Positions 35,162-43,606 of a DNA stretch of 64,000 bases are shown here, piece by piece. A program made the position numbers and the translations under genes. The notes below the pieces were generated by a model. The model was not told the origin of the DNA and did no database searches. It worked only from the letters and a program-made list of their open reading frames with translations. The stretch comes from Ulvibacter algarum (GTDB taxonomy: Bacteria > Bacteroidota > Bacteroidia > Flavobacteriales > Flavobacteriaceae), in contig CANLBJ010000003.1 of assembly GCA_947488905.1 (NCBI GenBank), forward strand, positions 1 through 64,000, given 5' to 3'. Each line of letters begins with the position of its first letter. Position 1 is the first letter of the stretch.

Positions 35162-38100
35162 TTATAAGGTATAATATTCAAGTTTGAATAATGCGGTTAA
35201 ATACTGTTCTAATGCTTCTAGCGCATCCATTTCTGTTTGTATAGCATCACGAATAATCTGTGTAAATGCAGCATAATCTACAGCACCTTCTCTATAAGCG
35301 AGCAATGCTCCTTTACGTTGCTCTTCTGCAAGTGGTAAGGATTCATTTTTATAAAATTGCCAAGCTTCTTCCCACTTTTGATAAGCTTGCAATGCTTGTT
35401 GATATTCCGATTCAATCTGTCGCTCTTTAAAATCAGCGTCAGCAGTAACTATTTGGCTCGCTATTTTTGCTGCTTTAGCTCGACTTTTATCAGAACCTGA
35501 AAAAAGAGGAATTGATATACCTGCTTGATAGGTATTAAAACCACTATTTCCATTTACTTGCTGGATACCACCTTGTAAATTAAATGTAGGTAACAAGTTT
35601 GCTCGTGCTACATCATAATTAGCTTCGGCTTCTTCTACACGCTTCCGCGAAAGCAATAGTTCTGGATGCTGACTTACATTCTTATTGAAATTGGAACCAA
35701 GGACATTAGATTGATAGTCATCAGGCACCGTATAAACAATCTCTGAACCTAACCAGAGATTTAATTTCTGTAATGCTATGGTATAATCTCGTTGCGCTTG
35801 TTGATACTTATTTTTAATTTGCAATACCTGGTTTTTTGCAGATGCATATTCTAATCGCGAAATAGCTTCAACTTCCAGATTAAGTTCGACTGCTTTTGAA
35901 AACTGACTATAAATAGAGTCTAGCTCCTTATATAGCTTCATCTTACGTTTTTGCTGAAAAACTTCTGACCAAGAATTTTTCACTTCTTGGGTAACTTGAA
36001 TTTCTGTAAGGTTATAAGCTGCTTCAGCTAGTGCAATACGTTGTTTTTGTAATCGCTTTTTTGCGCCTATGCTTAGTAAATCAATGTTCTGCTGTCCAAT
36101 TCCTATTAATGTATAAATTCCCTGACCACTCGCTATTTCTTCTCCACCAGTGAAAAGTTGCGTGCTTCCCAAATCATATGCACTAGCCTTGAGCACATTT
36201 TGACGTTGTATTTCCAGTTTGCCAGTTTGCAATGAAGGGTAGCTCTGTCTTGCCATAGTTACAGCACTATCTAGCACAATCTCTGGATAGCTTTCTTGCT
36301 GAACAATAGTTGTGTCCATTCTACTTGCGACTTCTTGCGCTTTTGCACTTGGTATGGTAAACAATAAACAGACAATTGCTGTGGCAGTTACATAGTTAGG
36401 ATTGAGTTTTATTTTACGTTCTGAACGCTTTTCTACCCATTGATAAAAAATAGGAAGAATAAACAGCGTAAGTAAGGTAGAGGTCAATAATCCACCTATT
36501 ACTACGGTTGCAAGTGGTCGTTGTACTTCAGCTCCAGCAGATGATGATATGGCCATAGGCAAAAACCCAAGGATATCTGTCAATGCGGTAAGCATAATAG
36601 GTCGTATCCTGCGCTTTGTACCTTTTACAATTCTGTCTCTTAAATTAGTAACACCTTCTTCCTTAAGCTCATTGAGACCGCTTATCATAACAAGTCCATT
36701 AAGAACTGCAACTCCAAAGAGGACAATAAAACCAACACCTGCAGATATACTAAATGGCATATCACGAAGCCATAAGGCAAACACTCCACCAATAGTTGCC
36801 ATAGGAATTGCGAGATAAATCATTAACGTTTGTGGGAATGATTTTAAGGCAAAATAAATAAGAATAAAAATGAGTAAAAGCGCAATAGGTACAACTGTTT
36901 GTAAACGATTACTAGCGCGTTCTAAATTCTCAAAAGCACCGCCATAGCGCAAGAAATAGCCTGGCGGTAATTCAAATTGCTCATCCAGTCTTACTTGTAT
37001 ATCCTCTACAACAGATTTTACATCACGACCTCTAATATTAATACCTACATATGTTCTCCTATTTGTATTATCACGACTTATTTGCATAGGTCCAGGTTCA
37101 TAAGAGATATTTGCCAATTCCTTTAAAGGAATTTGAGCTCCTGATGGCAAATTGATGAATAGATTTTGAATGTCATTGATACTTGTCCTGTTTTCAGCTT
37201 TTAATCTCACTACAAGGTCAAACCTTTTTTCTCCTTCAAATATGACTCCCGCTTTTCCACCAGCAAATGAGGCCTGTACGACACTATTAAGCTGATTGAT
37301 TTCTAAGCCATATTGTGCCAGTTTGTTCCGATTGTAGTTTACAGTGATTTGAGGTAATCCGTCTATCGCTTCCACCTTCATATCTGCCACACCAGGAACG
37401 CTTGCAATAATTTTGCCCATCTCTTCAGCTTTGCTCGCTAATATATCTAGGTCTTCGCCAAAAAGCTTAATTGCAACGTCTTCACGTACACCTGTGAGTA
37501 GTTCATTAAATCGCATTTCTATAGGTTGAGTGAATTCAAAATTGACACCAGGCACAATGCTCACAGCTTCCTTCATTTTATCCAGCAGTTCTTCTTTTGA
37601 ACTAGCAGATGTCCACTCATCACTCGGTTTTAAAATCACAAACACATCTGCAATGTCCATAGGCATTGGGTCTGTAGGTACATCTGCAACACCTATACGG
37701 CTGATGATGGTTTTTACCTCTGGAAATTCAGATTTCACAATACGTTCAATCTTTGTTGTGGTTTCGATAGTTTCAGTAAGTGAGCTTCCCGGTTTTAAAA
37801 TGGCGTGAAATGCTAAATCACCTTCATCTAATTGCGGTATAAATTCTCCACCCATTTTTGTAAAGGCAAATATGGCAATCGCAAAAAGAGCAACAGCAAC
37901 ACTTATGATTACCTTTCCCTTACTCAGCGATTTAGTAAGTAGCGGTTCATATTTACGTTCCACCCAATGCACAAATTTATCTCCGTATGACTTTTTATCA
38001 TTTTTAGGCACACGAAGAAATAACGCTGAAACCATAGGAACGTAGGTAAGACACAATATCATTGCACCTATCATTGCAAAGATGAATGTGAGCGCCATAG

Positions 38101-39559
38101 GTTGAAACATTTTACCTTCAACACCTTCTAGTGCGAGAATAGGAAGGAATACAATAAGGATAATAAGTTGACCAAAGAAGGCTGCATTCATCATTTTTTT
38201 AGATGCTTTTGCCGCTACTTCATCGTTGAGTGATTTTCTGTTTTCCGCTTTCGCAAAAGCGTTACTCTTATCAACTTCTTGTTTTTTAACTATGTAGGAA
38301 TACATCAAGAAAACTGTGGCTTCTACAATGATTACAGAGCCATCAACAATGATCCCGAAATCGATAGCACCTAAGCTCATTAAGTTTGCCCATACATCAA
38401 AAACGTTCATCAAAATGAATGCAAAAAGAAGAGATAGCGGAATGGTAGAGGCTACAATAAGGCCACCACGCCAGTTTCCTAATAAGAGAACTAAAACAAA
38501 AATGACTATTAAACCACCTTCCAGTAAATTACCAGTTACCGTTCCAGTAGTCTCTGCAATTAACTCACTTCGGTCTAGAAAGGGAACAATGCTCACGCCT
38601 TCTGGTAGAGATTTTTGAATTTGCTCCATTCGAGTTTTCACATTCTCAATAACCTCGTTAGAGTTTGCTCCTTTAAGCATTAAAATCATACCACCAACGG
38701 CTTCGCCTTTTCCGTCTTTAGTTAGCGCACCATATCTTACTGCACTTCCTATATTTACAGTCCCCACATCCTTAATCTTAATTGGAATACCGTTTATGGT
38801 TTTTACAACCATATTCTCGATGTCAGAAGTTGTTCTTGCTAGGCCTTCGCCACGTATAAAATTTGCTTGATGATTACGCTCTATATAAGCACCTCCCGTA
38901 TTTTGATTATTGTTTTCTAAAGCTGAGAAAACGTCAGAAATCGTGATACCAATGGCTCGTAGCTCATTAGGATCTACAGCCACTTCGTATTGCTTTTGAT
39001 TACCACCAAAGGCATTGACTTCTACCACACCTGGAACCATAGACATCTGGCGACGTACAATCCAGTCTTGCATCGTACGCAGTTCTGTTGCGGTATACTT
39101 ATCACGCATTTTATCATCTACCTCTAGCGTATATTGATAAATTTCACCTAATCCAGTAGATATAGGTCCCATAGCTGGTTCTCCAAATCCTGCTGGTATT
39201 TGTTCTTGTACTTCGGGCAGTTTTTCTGCGACTAACTGTCGTGGCAAATACGTACCGATATCGTCATCAAATACGATTGTAACTACTGATAGCCCAAAAC
39301 GAGATACAGAGCGTATCTCTTGAACATTAGGCAAGTTACTCATCGCTATTTCTACAGGATAGGTTACGAATTGCTCAATATCTTCTGTCCCTAGATTTGG
39401 TGATTGAGTAATTACCTGTACTTGATTATTTGTAATATCTGGCACCGCATCTATAGGTACCTGTGTCATACTCCATATCCCTGCACCTATAAGTGCAAAG
39501 GTGAGTAACCCAATAATGAATTTGTTATTGATTGAAAAATCAATGATTCTATTAATCAT
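35162..39559 (-). CDS. czcA: CzcA/CusA-type RND pump fused to a TolC-like outer-membrane factor
   Basis: This 1465-residue fusion has at its N-terminus (about 1-1045) a complete heavy-metal RND transporter: VPIDAVPDITNNQVQV, two large periplasmic loops, and the transmembrane GAIDFGIIVDGSVIIVE motif carrying proton-relay acids. A linker follows, with the signal-peptide-like TAIVCLLFTIPSAKAQ near residue 1075. Then comes a full TolC-type outer-membrane channel of about 390 residues (two OEP repeats, coiled-coil helices). Residues AFAKAE at about 437-442 come from a palindromic element. It pairs with czcB downstream and exports divalent metals across the whole envelope. Confidence 0.9.
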   Translation of the reverse strand: MINRIIDFSINNKFIIGLLTFALIGAGIWSMTQVPIDAVPDITNNQVQVITQSPNLGTEDIEQFVTYPVEIAMSNLPNVQEIRSVSRFGLSVVTIVFDDDIGTYLPRQLVAEKLPEVQEQIPAGFGEPAMGPISTGLGEIYQYTLEVDDKMRDKYTATELRTMQDWIVRRQMSMVPGVVEVNAFGGNQKQYEVAVDPNELRAIGITISDVFSALENNNQNTGGAYIERNHQANFIRGEGLARTTSDIENMVVKTINGIPIKIKDVGTVNIGSAVRYGALTKDGKGEAVGGMILMLKGANSNEVIENVKTRMEQIQKSLPEGVSIVPFLDRSELIAETTGTVTGNLLEGGLIVIFVLVLLLGNWRGGLIVASTIPLSLLFAFILMNVFDVWANLMSLGAIDFGIIVDGSVIIVEATVFLMYSYIVKKQEVDKSNAFAKAENRKSLNDEVAAKASKKMMNAAFFGQLIILIVFLPILALEGVEGKMFQPMALTFIFAMIGAMILCLTYVPMVSALFLRVPKNDKKSYGDKFVHWVERKYEPLLTKSLSKGKVIISVAVALFAIAIFAFTKMGGEFIPQLDEGDLAFHAILKPGSSLTETIETTTKIERIVKSEFPEVKTIISRIGVADVPTDPMPMDIADVFVILKPSDEWTSASSKEELLDKMKEAVSIVPGVNFEFTQPIEMRFNELLTGVREDVAIKLFGEDLDILASKAEEMGKIIASVPGVADMKVEAIDGLPQITVNYNRNKLAQYGLEINQLNSVVQASFAGGKAGVIFEGEKRFDLVVRLKAENRTSINDIQNLFINLPSGAQIPLKELANISYEPGPMQISRDNTNRRTYVGINIRGRDVKSVVEDIQVRLDEQFELPPGYFLRYGGAFENLERASNRLQTVVPIALLLIFILIYFALKSFPQTLMIYLAIPMATIGGVFALWLRDMPFSISAGVGFIVLFGVAVLNGLVMISGLNELKEEGVTNLRDRIVKGTKRRIRPIMLTALTDILGFLPMAISSSAGAEVQRPLATVVIGGLLTSTLLTLFILPIFYQWVEKRSERKIKLNPNYVTATAIVCLLFTIPSAKAQEVASRMDTTIVQQESYPEIVLDSAVTMARQSYPSLQTGKLEIQRQNVLKASAYDLGSTQLFTGGEEIASGQGIYTLIGIGQQNIDLLSIGAKKRLQKQRIALAEAAYNLTEIQVTQEVKNSWSEVFQQKRKMKLYKELDSIYSQFSKAVELNLEVEAISRLEYASAKNQVLQIKNKYQQAQRDYTIALQKLNLWLGSEIVYTVPDDYQSNVLGSNFNKNVSQHPELLLSRKRVEEAEANYDVARANLLPTFNLQGGIQQVNGNSGFNTYQAGISIPLFSGSDKSRAKAAKIASQIVTADADFKERQIESEYQQALQAYQKWEEAWQFYKNESLPLAEEQRKGALLAYREGAVDYAAFTQIIRDAIQTEMDALEALEQYLTALFKLEYYTL
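35641..35654. repeat. diverged palindromic element in the TolC part
   Basis: GCTTCCGCGAAAGC has one mismatch. Read in a third frame it gives LSRKR. Confidence 0.55.
38245..38261. repeat. palindromic element in the RND part
   Basis: CCGCTTTCGCAAAAGCG has one mismatch. It encodes NAFAKAEN in the cytoplasmic loop of the pump. Confidence 0.75.
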
Positions 39560-39596
39560 TTAATTGTGGTATTAATTCAGTTAATAAATGGTTTGT

Positions 39597-39613
39597 GCGC
39601 TTTCGCGAAAGCG
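39597..39613. repeat. palindromic element between genes
   Basis: GCGCTTTCGCGAAAGCG lies 38 bases upstream of the RND-TolC gene. It is the only copy in the window that is not inside a gene. Confidence 0.9.
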
Positions 39614-39680
39614 AAAACACAATGAATATCTCCTAAAAAGAAATATTAAAACAGGATATAGCTATCCTATGAAAACTGAA

Positions 39681-39998
39681 TTATACCCGTGGTGGTTGTA
39701 ATAAGGAAAGGGAAATATCTTTACCTATGCTGTCAAAATAAACCGTAGAAAGTTTATAGTCCGCTGGGTGGTAAAGGTCTAAAATATTTAATCCAAAATC
39801 TAACGTGTGAACGTGACAGCAATGGCAATGACAAAAAGGGGAACACATATCAAGTAAATTGTGGTCGTGATCGCCAGTATCACTTTGTGAAAATTCTACT
39901 TGCGTGCTATCCTCAGAAGAGTCAACATTTGCATCACTGCAAGGCGCAAAATTAAGCGCGAGCAGATAAAATGAGAATATGAGAGTAAAGATTTTCAC
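39681..39998 (-). CDS. small exported Cys/His-rich protein (DUF6660-like)
   Basis: The 105-residue protein has a signal peptide (about 1-20). Its centre is dense in metal ligands: DHDHN, then CSPFCHCHCCHVH (about residues 53-65). The family is often found just upstream of CzcA-type pumps in flavobacteria, so it probably binds or senses metal in the periplasm. It is first in the group A operon, after a -7 element at 40003-40010. Confidence 0.7.
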   Translation of the reverse strand: MKIFTLIFSFYLLALNFAPCSDANVDSSEDSTQVEFSQSDTGDHDHNLLDMCSPFCHCHCCHVHTLDFGLNILDLYHPADYKLSTVYFDSIGKDISLSLLQPPRV

Positions 39999-40002
39999 AA
40001 TA

Positions 40003-40010
40003 CAAAGATA
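40003..40010 (-). promoter_or_regulatory. -7 element of the group A metal operon
   Basis: CAAAGATA here is TATCTTTG on the minus strand, matching TAnnTTTG, five bases before the DUF6660-like start codon. That spacing would make the mRNA nearly leaderless. Confidence 0.5.
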
Positions 40011-40022
40011 ACAGAATTATAA

Positions 40023-40037
40023 TGCAACTGGATTGCA
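40023..40037. promoter_or_regulatory. candidate metal-repressor operator
   Basis: TGCAA-CTGGA-TTGCA is a perfect inverted repeat placed just upstream of the -7 element at 40003-40010, where the repressor would block RNA polymerase. The Fur-family protein of this operon is the natural candidate. The link is inference. Confidence 0.4.
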
Positions 40038-40044
40038 AAGGTTT

Positions 40045-41775
40045 TTATTTGATTTCTTCAATCACGCTTCCGCAAGTAAGCATAGCATCTCCATAGTACG
40101 GATTACGGATATCCCTTTCTGCACTCATCCAGATGGCTCCTTTATTATTATTTGCCATAGGACATTTCTGTACGTACAGAGTATTAGAACCTTGCTCTGC
40201 ATTCATAGCAAGTGCAATTAGGTTTTCATTTAAAATGACAAAATGTTCTCTTTGATTCTCTATGTTTTCATTACTTGAGATAGCATCTAGTATTTTGAGG
40301 GACTGCTCAAAATGTGATTTTTCCATTTTACCTAAATCATCTGTTTTAATCGCTTTAAACTTTTTTAATGCCGCTTTCGCTAAAGCGGAAACCTGACCAG
40401 CATCACTTGCTACAAAAGCGTCCTTCATCTCTAAATAAGTAGGAATAGCTTGGAGTAGTTCTTTCTGAAACGTTGCCGATAGCTCTATCTTCATATCGGT
40501 CATTTCTGCCAGCTCTTCAACAACTTTTCCTTGATTCATCATTGATTTTTTACCCTGCAATTGTGCAGCAGCATCTACCGTAAACGTCCCGTTGGTTACA
40601 ATTTCATCGCTATCTTTTAAACCAGAAGAAACTTGATAATTCTCTCCAGATCTATTACCAAGCGTTACTTCTCGCATTTCAAATACCGGTTCATTAGGAT
40701 TAGTCTTGATATAAACTAATGAGCGTTCTCCTGTCCATAGAACAGCACTCGCAGGAATAGTTACGGTTTCAGAAGATGTTGTCTGAGTAGTTCCTTCGAT
40801 TTTTCCAGTGACAAACATACCTGGTTTAAATAAATCCTCCTTGTTATTCAATGTTGCTCTTACGGTTACCGTTCTCGTTGCATTATTTAAAACGGGATCT
40901 ATAAATGAAATGGTCGCATCAAACTCTTTATTAGCATACGCATTTGTAGATACTTTAATTTTCTGACCTTTTTTAAACTGTGAGATTTGATTTTCATAAG
41001 CATCAAACTCTGCCCATACCGAGTTAAGATTACTTACTCTTAAAATAGGTTGCCCTTGTTTGACATAGTCGCCTTCTGCAGCCATAACCATAGCAACGGT
41101 TCCAGAAACCGTGGCGTATATTGGGAAATTCTCACGAACTTTTCTAGAGGTTTCGATTGCTTCGATTTGTTTATCTGAAAGCTTCCAGAGTTTCAACTTG
41201 TTTCGCACTGCTTTATACAATGCAGGTTGCGATTCTTTTAAAGCAGCCGTAGTTAAAAGTTCTTGTTGAGCAGCTATTAGGTTAGGTGCATAAATAGTGG
41301 CCAGTAATTGACCACGATTTACAGTTTGCCCTTCGTAACTTACATTTAGCTTTTCAATTCTTCCATCAAAATAACTAGCCTGTACAGCATTGTTCTCTTC
41401 ATTTGTTGCAATTTTTCCTGAAAGTGAAATAATACCATCATCTTCAGAAGTTGCGCCATTACCTACAATTGTTGTTTGAATATTAGCTAACGCCATTGCA
41501 TTTTCTGTCATTTTAATCTCGTTTGCAGCTAGACCTTCTGCACTAGATTCTGCTGGGATTAAATCCATCCCACATATAGGGCAATCGCCTGGTTCTGGTT
41601 GCATAATTTGTGGATGCATCGAGCACGTCCACATTTGGTTTGTAGTCTCTTCTGAATGGTTGTGAGCTTCAGCAGTTGTATTTATATCTGACGATGGAGA
41701 ATTACCAAAAAGTAACCATCCTGCTAATAAGCCAATAACTAAAGCAACCCCTATATATAGAATATTCTTTTTCAT
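40045..41775 (-). CDS. cusB: CusB-type adaptor with heavy-metal-binding and DUF3347 domains
   Basis: The 576-residue adaptor is anchored by one N-terminal helix (about 5-23). Residues 48-76 are a heavy-metal-binding domain (MWTCSMHPQI, CPICGMDL). The adaptor core follows (lipoyl-like GQTVNRGQLLATIYAPN, hairpin, beta-barrel). The C-terminal 150 residues are a DUF3347 domain ending in CPMANNNKGAIWM and NPYYGDAMLTCG. The Cys/Met/His content points to copper. It lies five bases after the DUF305 gene. A palindrome-derived stretch, SALAKA, is in the DUF3347 part. Confidence 0.92.
   Translation of the reverse strand: MKKNILYIGVALVIGLLAGWLLFGNSPSSDINTTAEAHNHSEETTNQMWTCSMHPQIMQPEPGDCPICGMDLIPAESSAEGLAANEIKMTENAMALANIQTTIVGNGATSEDDGIISLSGKIATNEENNAVQASYFDGRIEKLNVSYEGQTVNRGQLLATIYAPNLIAAQQELLTTAALKESQPALYKAVRNKLKLWKLSDKQIEAIETSRKVRENFPIYATVSGTVAMVMAAEGDYVKQGQPILRVSNLNSVWAEFDAYENQISQFKKGQKIKVSTNAYANKEFDATISFIDPVLNNATRTVTVRATLNNKEDLFKPGMFVTGKIEGTTQTTSSETVTIPASAVLWTGERSLVYIKTNPNEPVFEMREVTLGNRSGENYQVSSGLKDSDEIVTNGTFTVDAAAQLQGKKSMMNQGKVVEELAEMTDMKIELSATFQKELLQAIPTYLEMKDAFVASDAGQVSALAKAALKKFKAIKTDDLGKMEKSHFEQSLKILDAISSNENIENQREHFVILNENLIALAMNAEQGSNTLYVQKCPMANNNKGAIWMSAERDIRNPYYGDAMLTCGSVIEEIK
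40371..40388. repeat. palindromic element in cusB
   Basis: CCGCTTTCGCTAAAGCGG has one central change. It encodes SALAKAA at the start of the DUF3347 domain. Confidence 0.75.
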
Positions 41776-41779
41776 ACTA

Positions 41780-42274
41780 TTATTTCTCGTTTTGTAAACG
41801 TTCGATCATCGCATTCATTTCTTCAATCTCCTTACGTTGTGCTTTGATAATATCGTTGGCCAATTTTTTTACTTCTGGATTTTTAATATCTGCACGCTCA
41901 CTGGTCAATATTGCTATGGAATGGTGAGGTATCATAGCTTTCATCCAAAGTACGTCCCCAACAGTAGATTTTTGCTCACGTACTAATCCTAACGCACCAA
42001 GAAATAATACAGCACTCCCTATTAAGATGGCGATATTCTTCTTCTTATTTTTATACATATCAAGCATAAAAAGCAGCATTATTACAGCCATTGTAGAAAT
42101 ACCCAGACAAACCATATAAAATCTGGTAAGGCTAAATCTTACGTGGTCAAACTCATACGTATTTAAATACATTGTAATATACATTGCTATAAATGATGCT
42201 CCCAGCATCAAAAAAAACTTTGTGTATTGGCTCATTCCCTCTTTGTTGTTTTTGTGTTCCATTGAATTTTCCAT
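41780..42274 (-). CDS. DUF305 membrane protein
   Basis: The 164-residue protein has three transmembrane helices (about 18-36, 50-68, 78-95). They are followed by a DUF305 (CopM-like) segment: WMKAMIPHHSIAILTSERA, a His-His pair that binds copper in relatives. A Met-rich start (MENSMEHKN) precedes. It sits between PepSY and CusB genes, consistent with copper handling at the membrane. Confidence 0.85.
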   Translation of the reverse strand: MENSMEHKNNKEGMSQYTKFFLMLGASFIAMYITMYLNTYEFDHVRFSLTRFYMVCLGISTMAVIMLLFMLDMYKNKKKNIAILIGSAVLFLGALGLVREQKSTVGDVLWMKAMIPHHSIAILTSERADIKNPEVKKLANDIIKAQRKEIEEMNAMIERLQNEK

Positions 42275-42295
42275 AATAGTTAATTTTAGTGTTAA

Positions 42296-43006
42296 TTATT
42301 TACGTTTATTTTTATTCATTTTTCTAACAGTAGGCGAACTTGTATACCACAGTAAAAACCCGCTGAGTACTGTTATTAATCCTAAAAGTGAAAAAGCTCT
42401 TAGGACTATTGTATTAAAATTGTCTCGCCCTTGATAGTCCATTGTATGGGTCATCCATAAGAAGTCGAACCAGCGCCAATCTCGATGACGTACTGTTTGA
42501 AAAGCCCCATTCTCAATTGCCACATAAGCCTTAAGGTTTTCATCAGTTCTATATGAAATCTCATAAGCTGGCAAAGGTCTTCCGCGATACTCGTGATGAT
42601 CGCCAACAGTTTCAATCCTTTGTATTTGGTTAAATTCTAAATCAGACAACATATAACGCTCCGCTACTTTTATTGCTTCCTGTTCTGTGAGTTTATCTTT
42701 TTTTACTCCTGTAAGCGCATTATAAAGTGTTGCTTCATTAATCCAATAGTAAGGTGCATCTGCTATTTCAAGAAGCTCTAGTGATCTAATAGGCTCTTGA
42801 ATACCTAATTGAGAACTTCCCAACAAATCCACAAATGCAGCTTGCTCAGGATTTTCTTTTTTAAATTGGTCACCGTGAATCTCATCAATATCCGTCCAAC
42901 TAAAGTACATTCCGCTAATAGTCCACATCAAAAATTGAACGCCTAAAAAGAGGCCCAAATAGCGATGTGCTTTTCTAATTTTAAGAGCTGTCTTTCTTTT
43001 AACCAT
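42296..43006 (-). CDS. PepSY-domain membrane protein
   Basis: The 236-residue protein has an N-terminal membrane segment (LGLFLGVQFLMWTISGMYF), a PepSY-like periplasmic domain and a C-terminal helix (VLRAFSLLGLITVLSGFLLWY). PepSY-associated transmembrane proteins often accompany metal or haem reductases; the HDWRWFDFLWMTHTMDY stretch before the last helix recurs in the family. It is one base from the DUF2911 gene, so they are translationally linked. Confidence 0.8.
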   Translation of the reverse strand: MVKRKTALKIRKAHRYLGLFLGVQFLMWTISGMYFSWTDIDEIHGDQFKKENPEQAAFVDLLGSSQLGIQEPIRSLELLEIADAPYYWINEATLYNALTGVKKDKLTEQEAIKVAERYMLSDLEFNQIQRIETVGDHHEYRGRPLPAYEISYRTDENLKAYVAIENGAFQTVRHRDWRWFDFLWMTHTMDYQGRDNFNTIVLRAFSLLGLITVLSGFLLWYTSSPTVRKMNKNKRK

Positions 43007-43007
43007 T

Positions 43008-43595
43008 TTAGTTTACTTCAAATGGAAATTCAACAATGACCTTTTCCCAACTTAAACTAATTGTGCCTGATGTATTGTTAACCTTAGTTACTTTGTACTC
43101 TAGATGTTCCTTGATTTCTTCGGAAATTTTAGGGGCTACTTTAAATCGCAATACATCATTATTCTCGTCATATTCATCCTTACCGTGTTGGTCCCAATTG
43201 GTATTAAAAATGATTGTCCATTCTTCTTGATTAGGAATAACAAAGAATCCATACTTTCCAGCATTCAATACTTTTCCATCAATGGTTAAATCTTTATTTG
43301 TTTCCATCCAAGTTGCATTATGTGCACCTGCCTGCCAAACAGCGTCATAAGGAAGTAATCCTCCAAAAACGATTCGATTACGAACTCCGGGCGATGAATA
43401 GTCAAAATGGATGTGTGCATCTCCCACCATTGCCATTGTACTTGTATGTGGACTCAATGGTTTTTTCTTATCTGGTTCAGCACTTTTTGTTTTTTGCTCC
43501 GTCGTTTCTTCACTCTGTGGTTCTTGCGCATTCTTTGAAGTTTCTTTACAAGAGACTAAGAGGATAAGGCATAAAAGAATGATACTGTTTTTCAT
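43008..43595 (-). CDS. DUF2911 lipoprotein
   Basis: The 195-residue protein has a lipobox LLVSC (Cys16) and a Glu/Lys/Pro linker. The DUF2911 beta-sandwich follows with its typical VRNRIVFGGLLPYDAVWQAGAHNAT and KYGFFVIPNQEEWTIIFN. The function of the family is unknown. Its place directly after copA suggests a periplasmic accessory role in copper tolerance. Confidence 0.85.
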   Translation of the reverse strand: MKNSIILLCLILLVSCKETSKNAQEPQSEETTEQKTKSAEPDKKKPLSPHTSTMAMVGDAHIHFDYSSPGVRNRIVFGGLLPYDAVWQAGAHNATWMETNKDLTIDGKVLNAGKYGFFVIPNQEEWTIIFNTNWDQHGKDEYDENNDVLRFKVAPKISEEIKEHLEYKVTKVNNTSGTISLSWEKVIVEFPFEVN

Positions 43596-43606
43596 ATAAG
43601 TATGGT

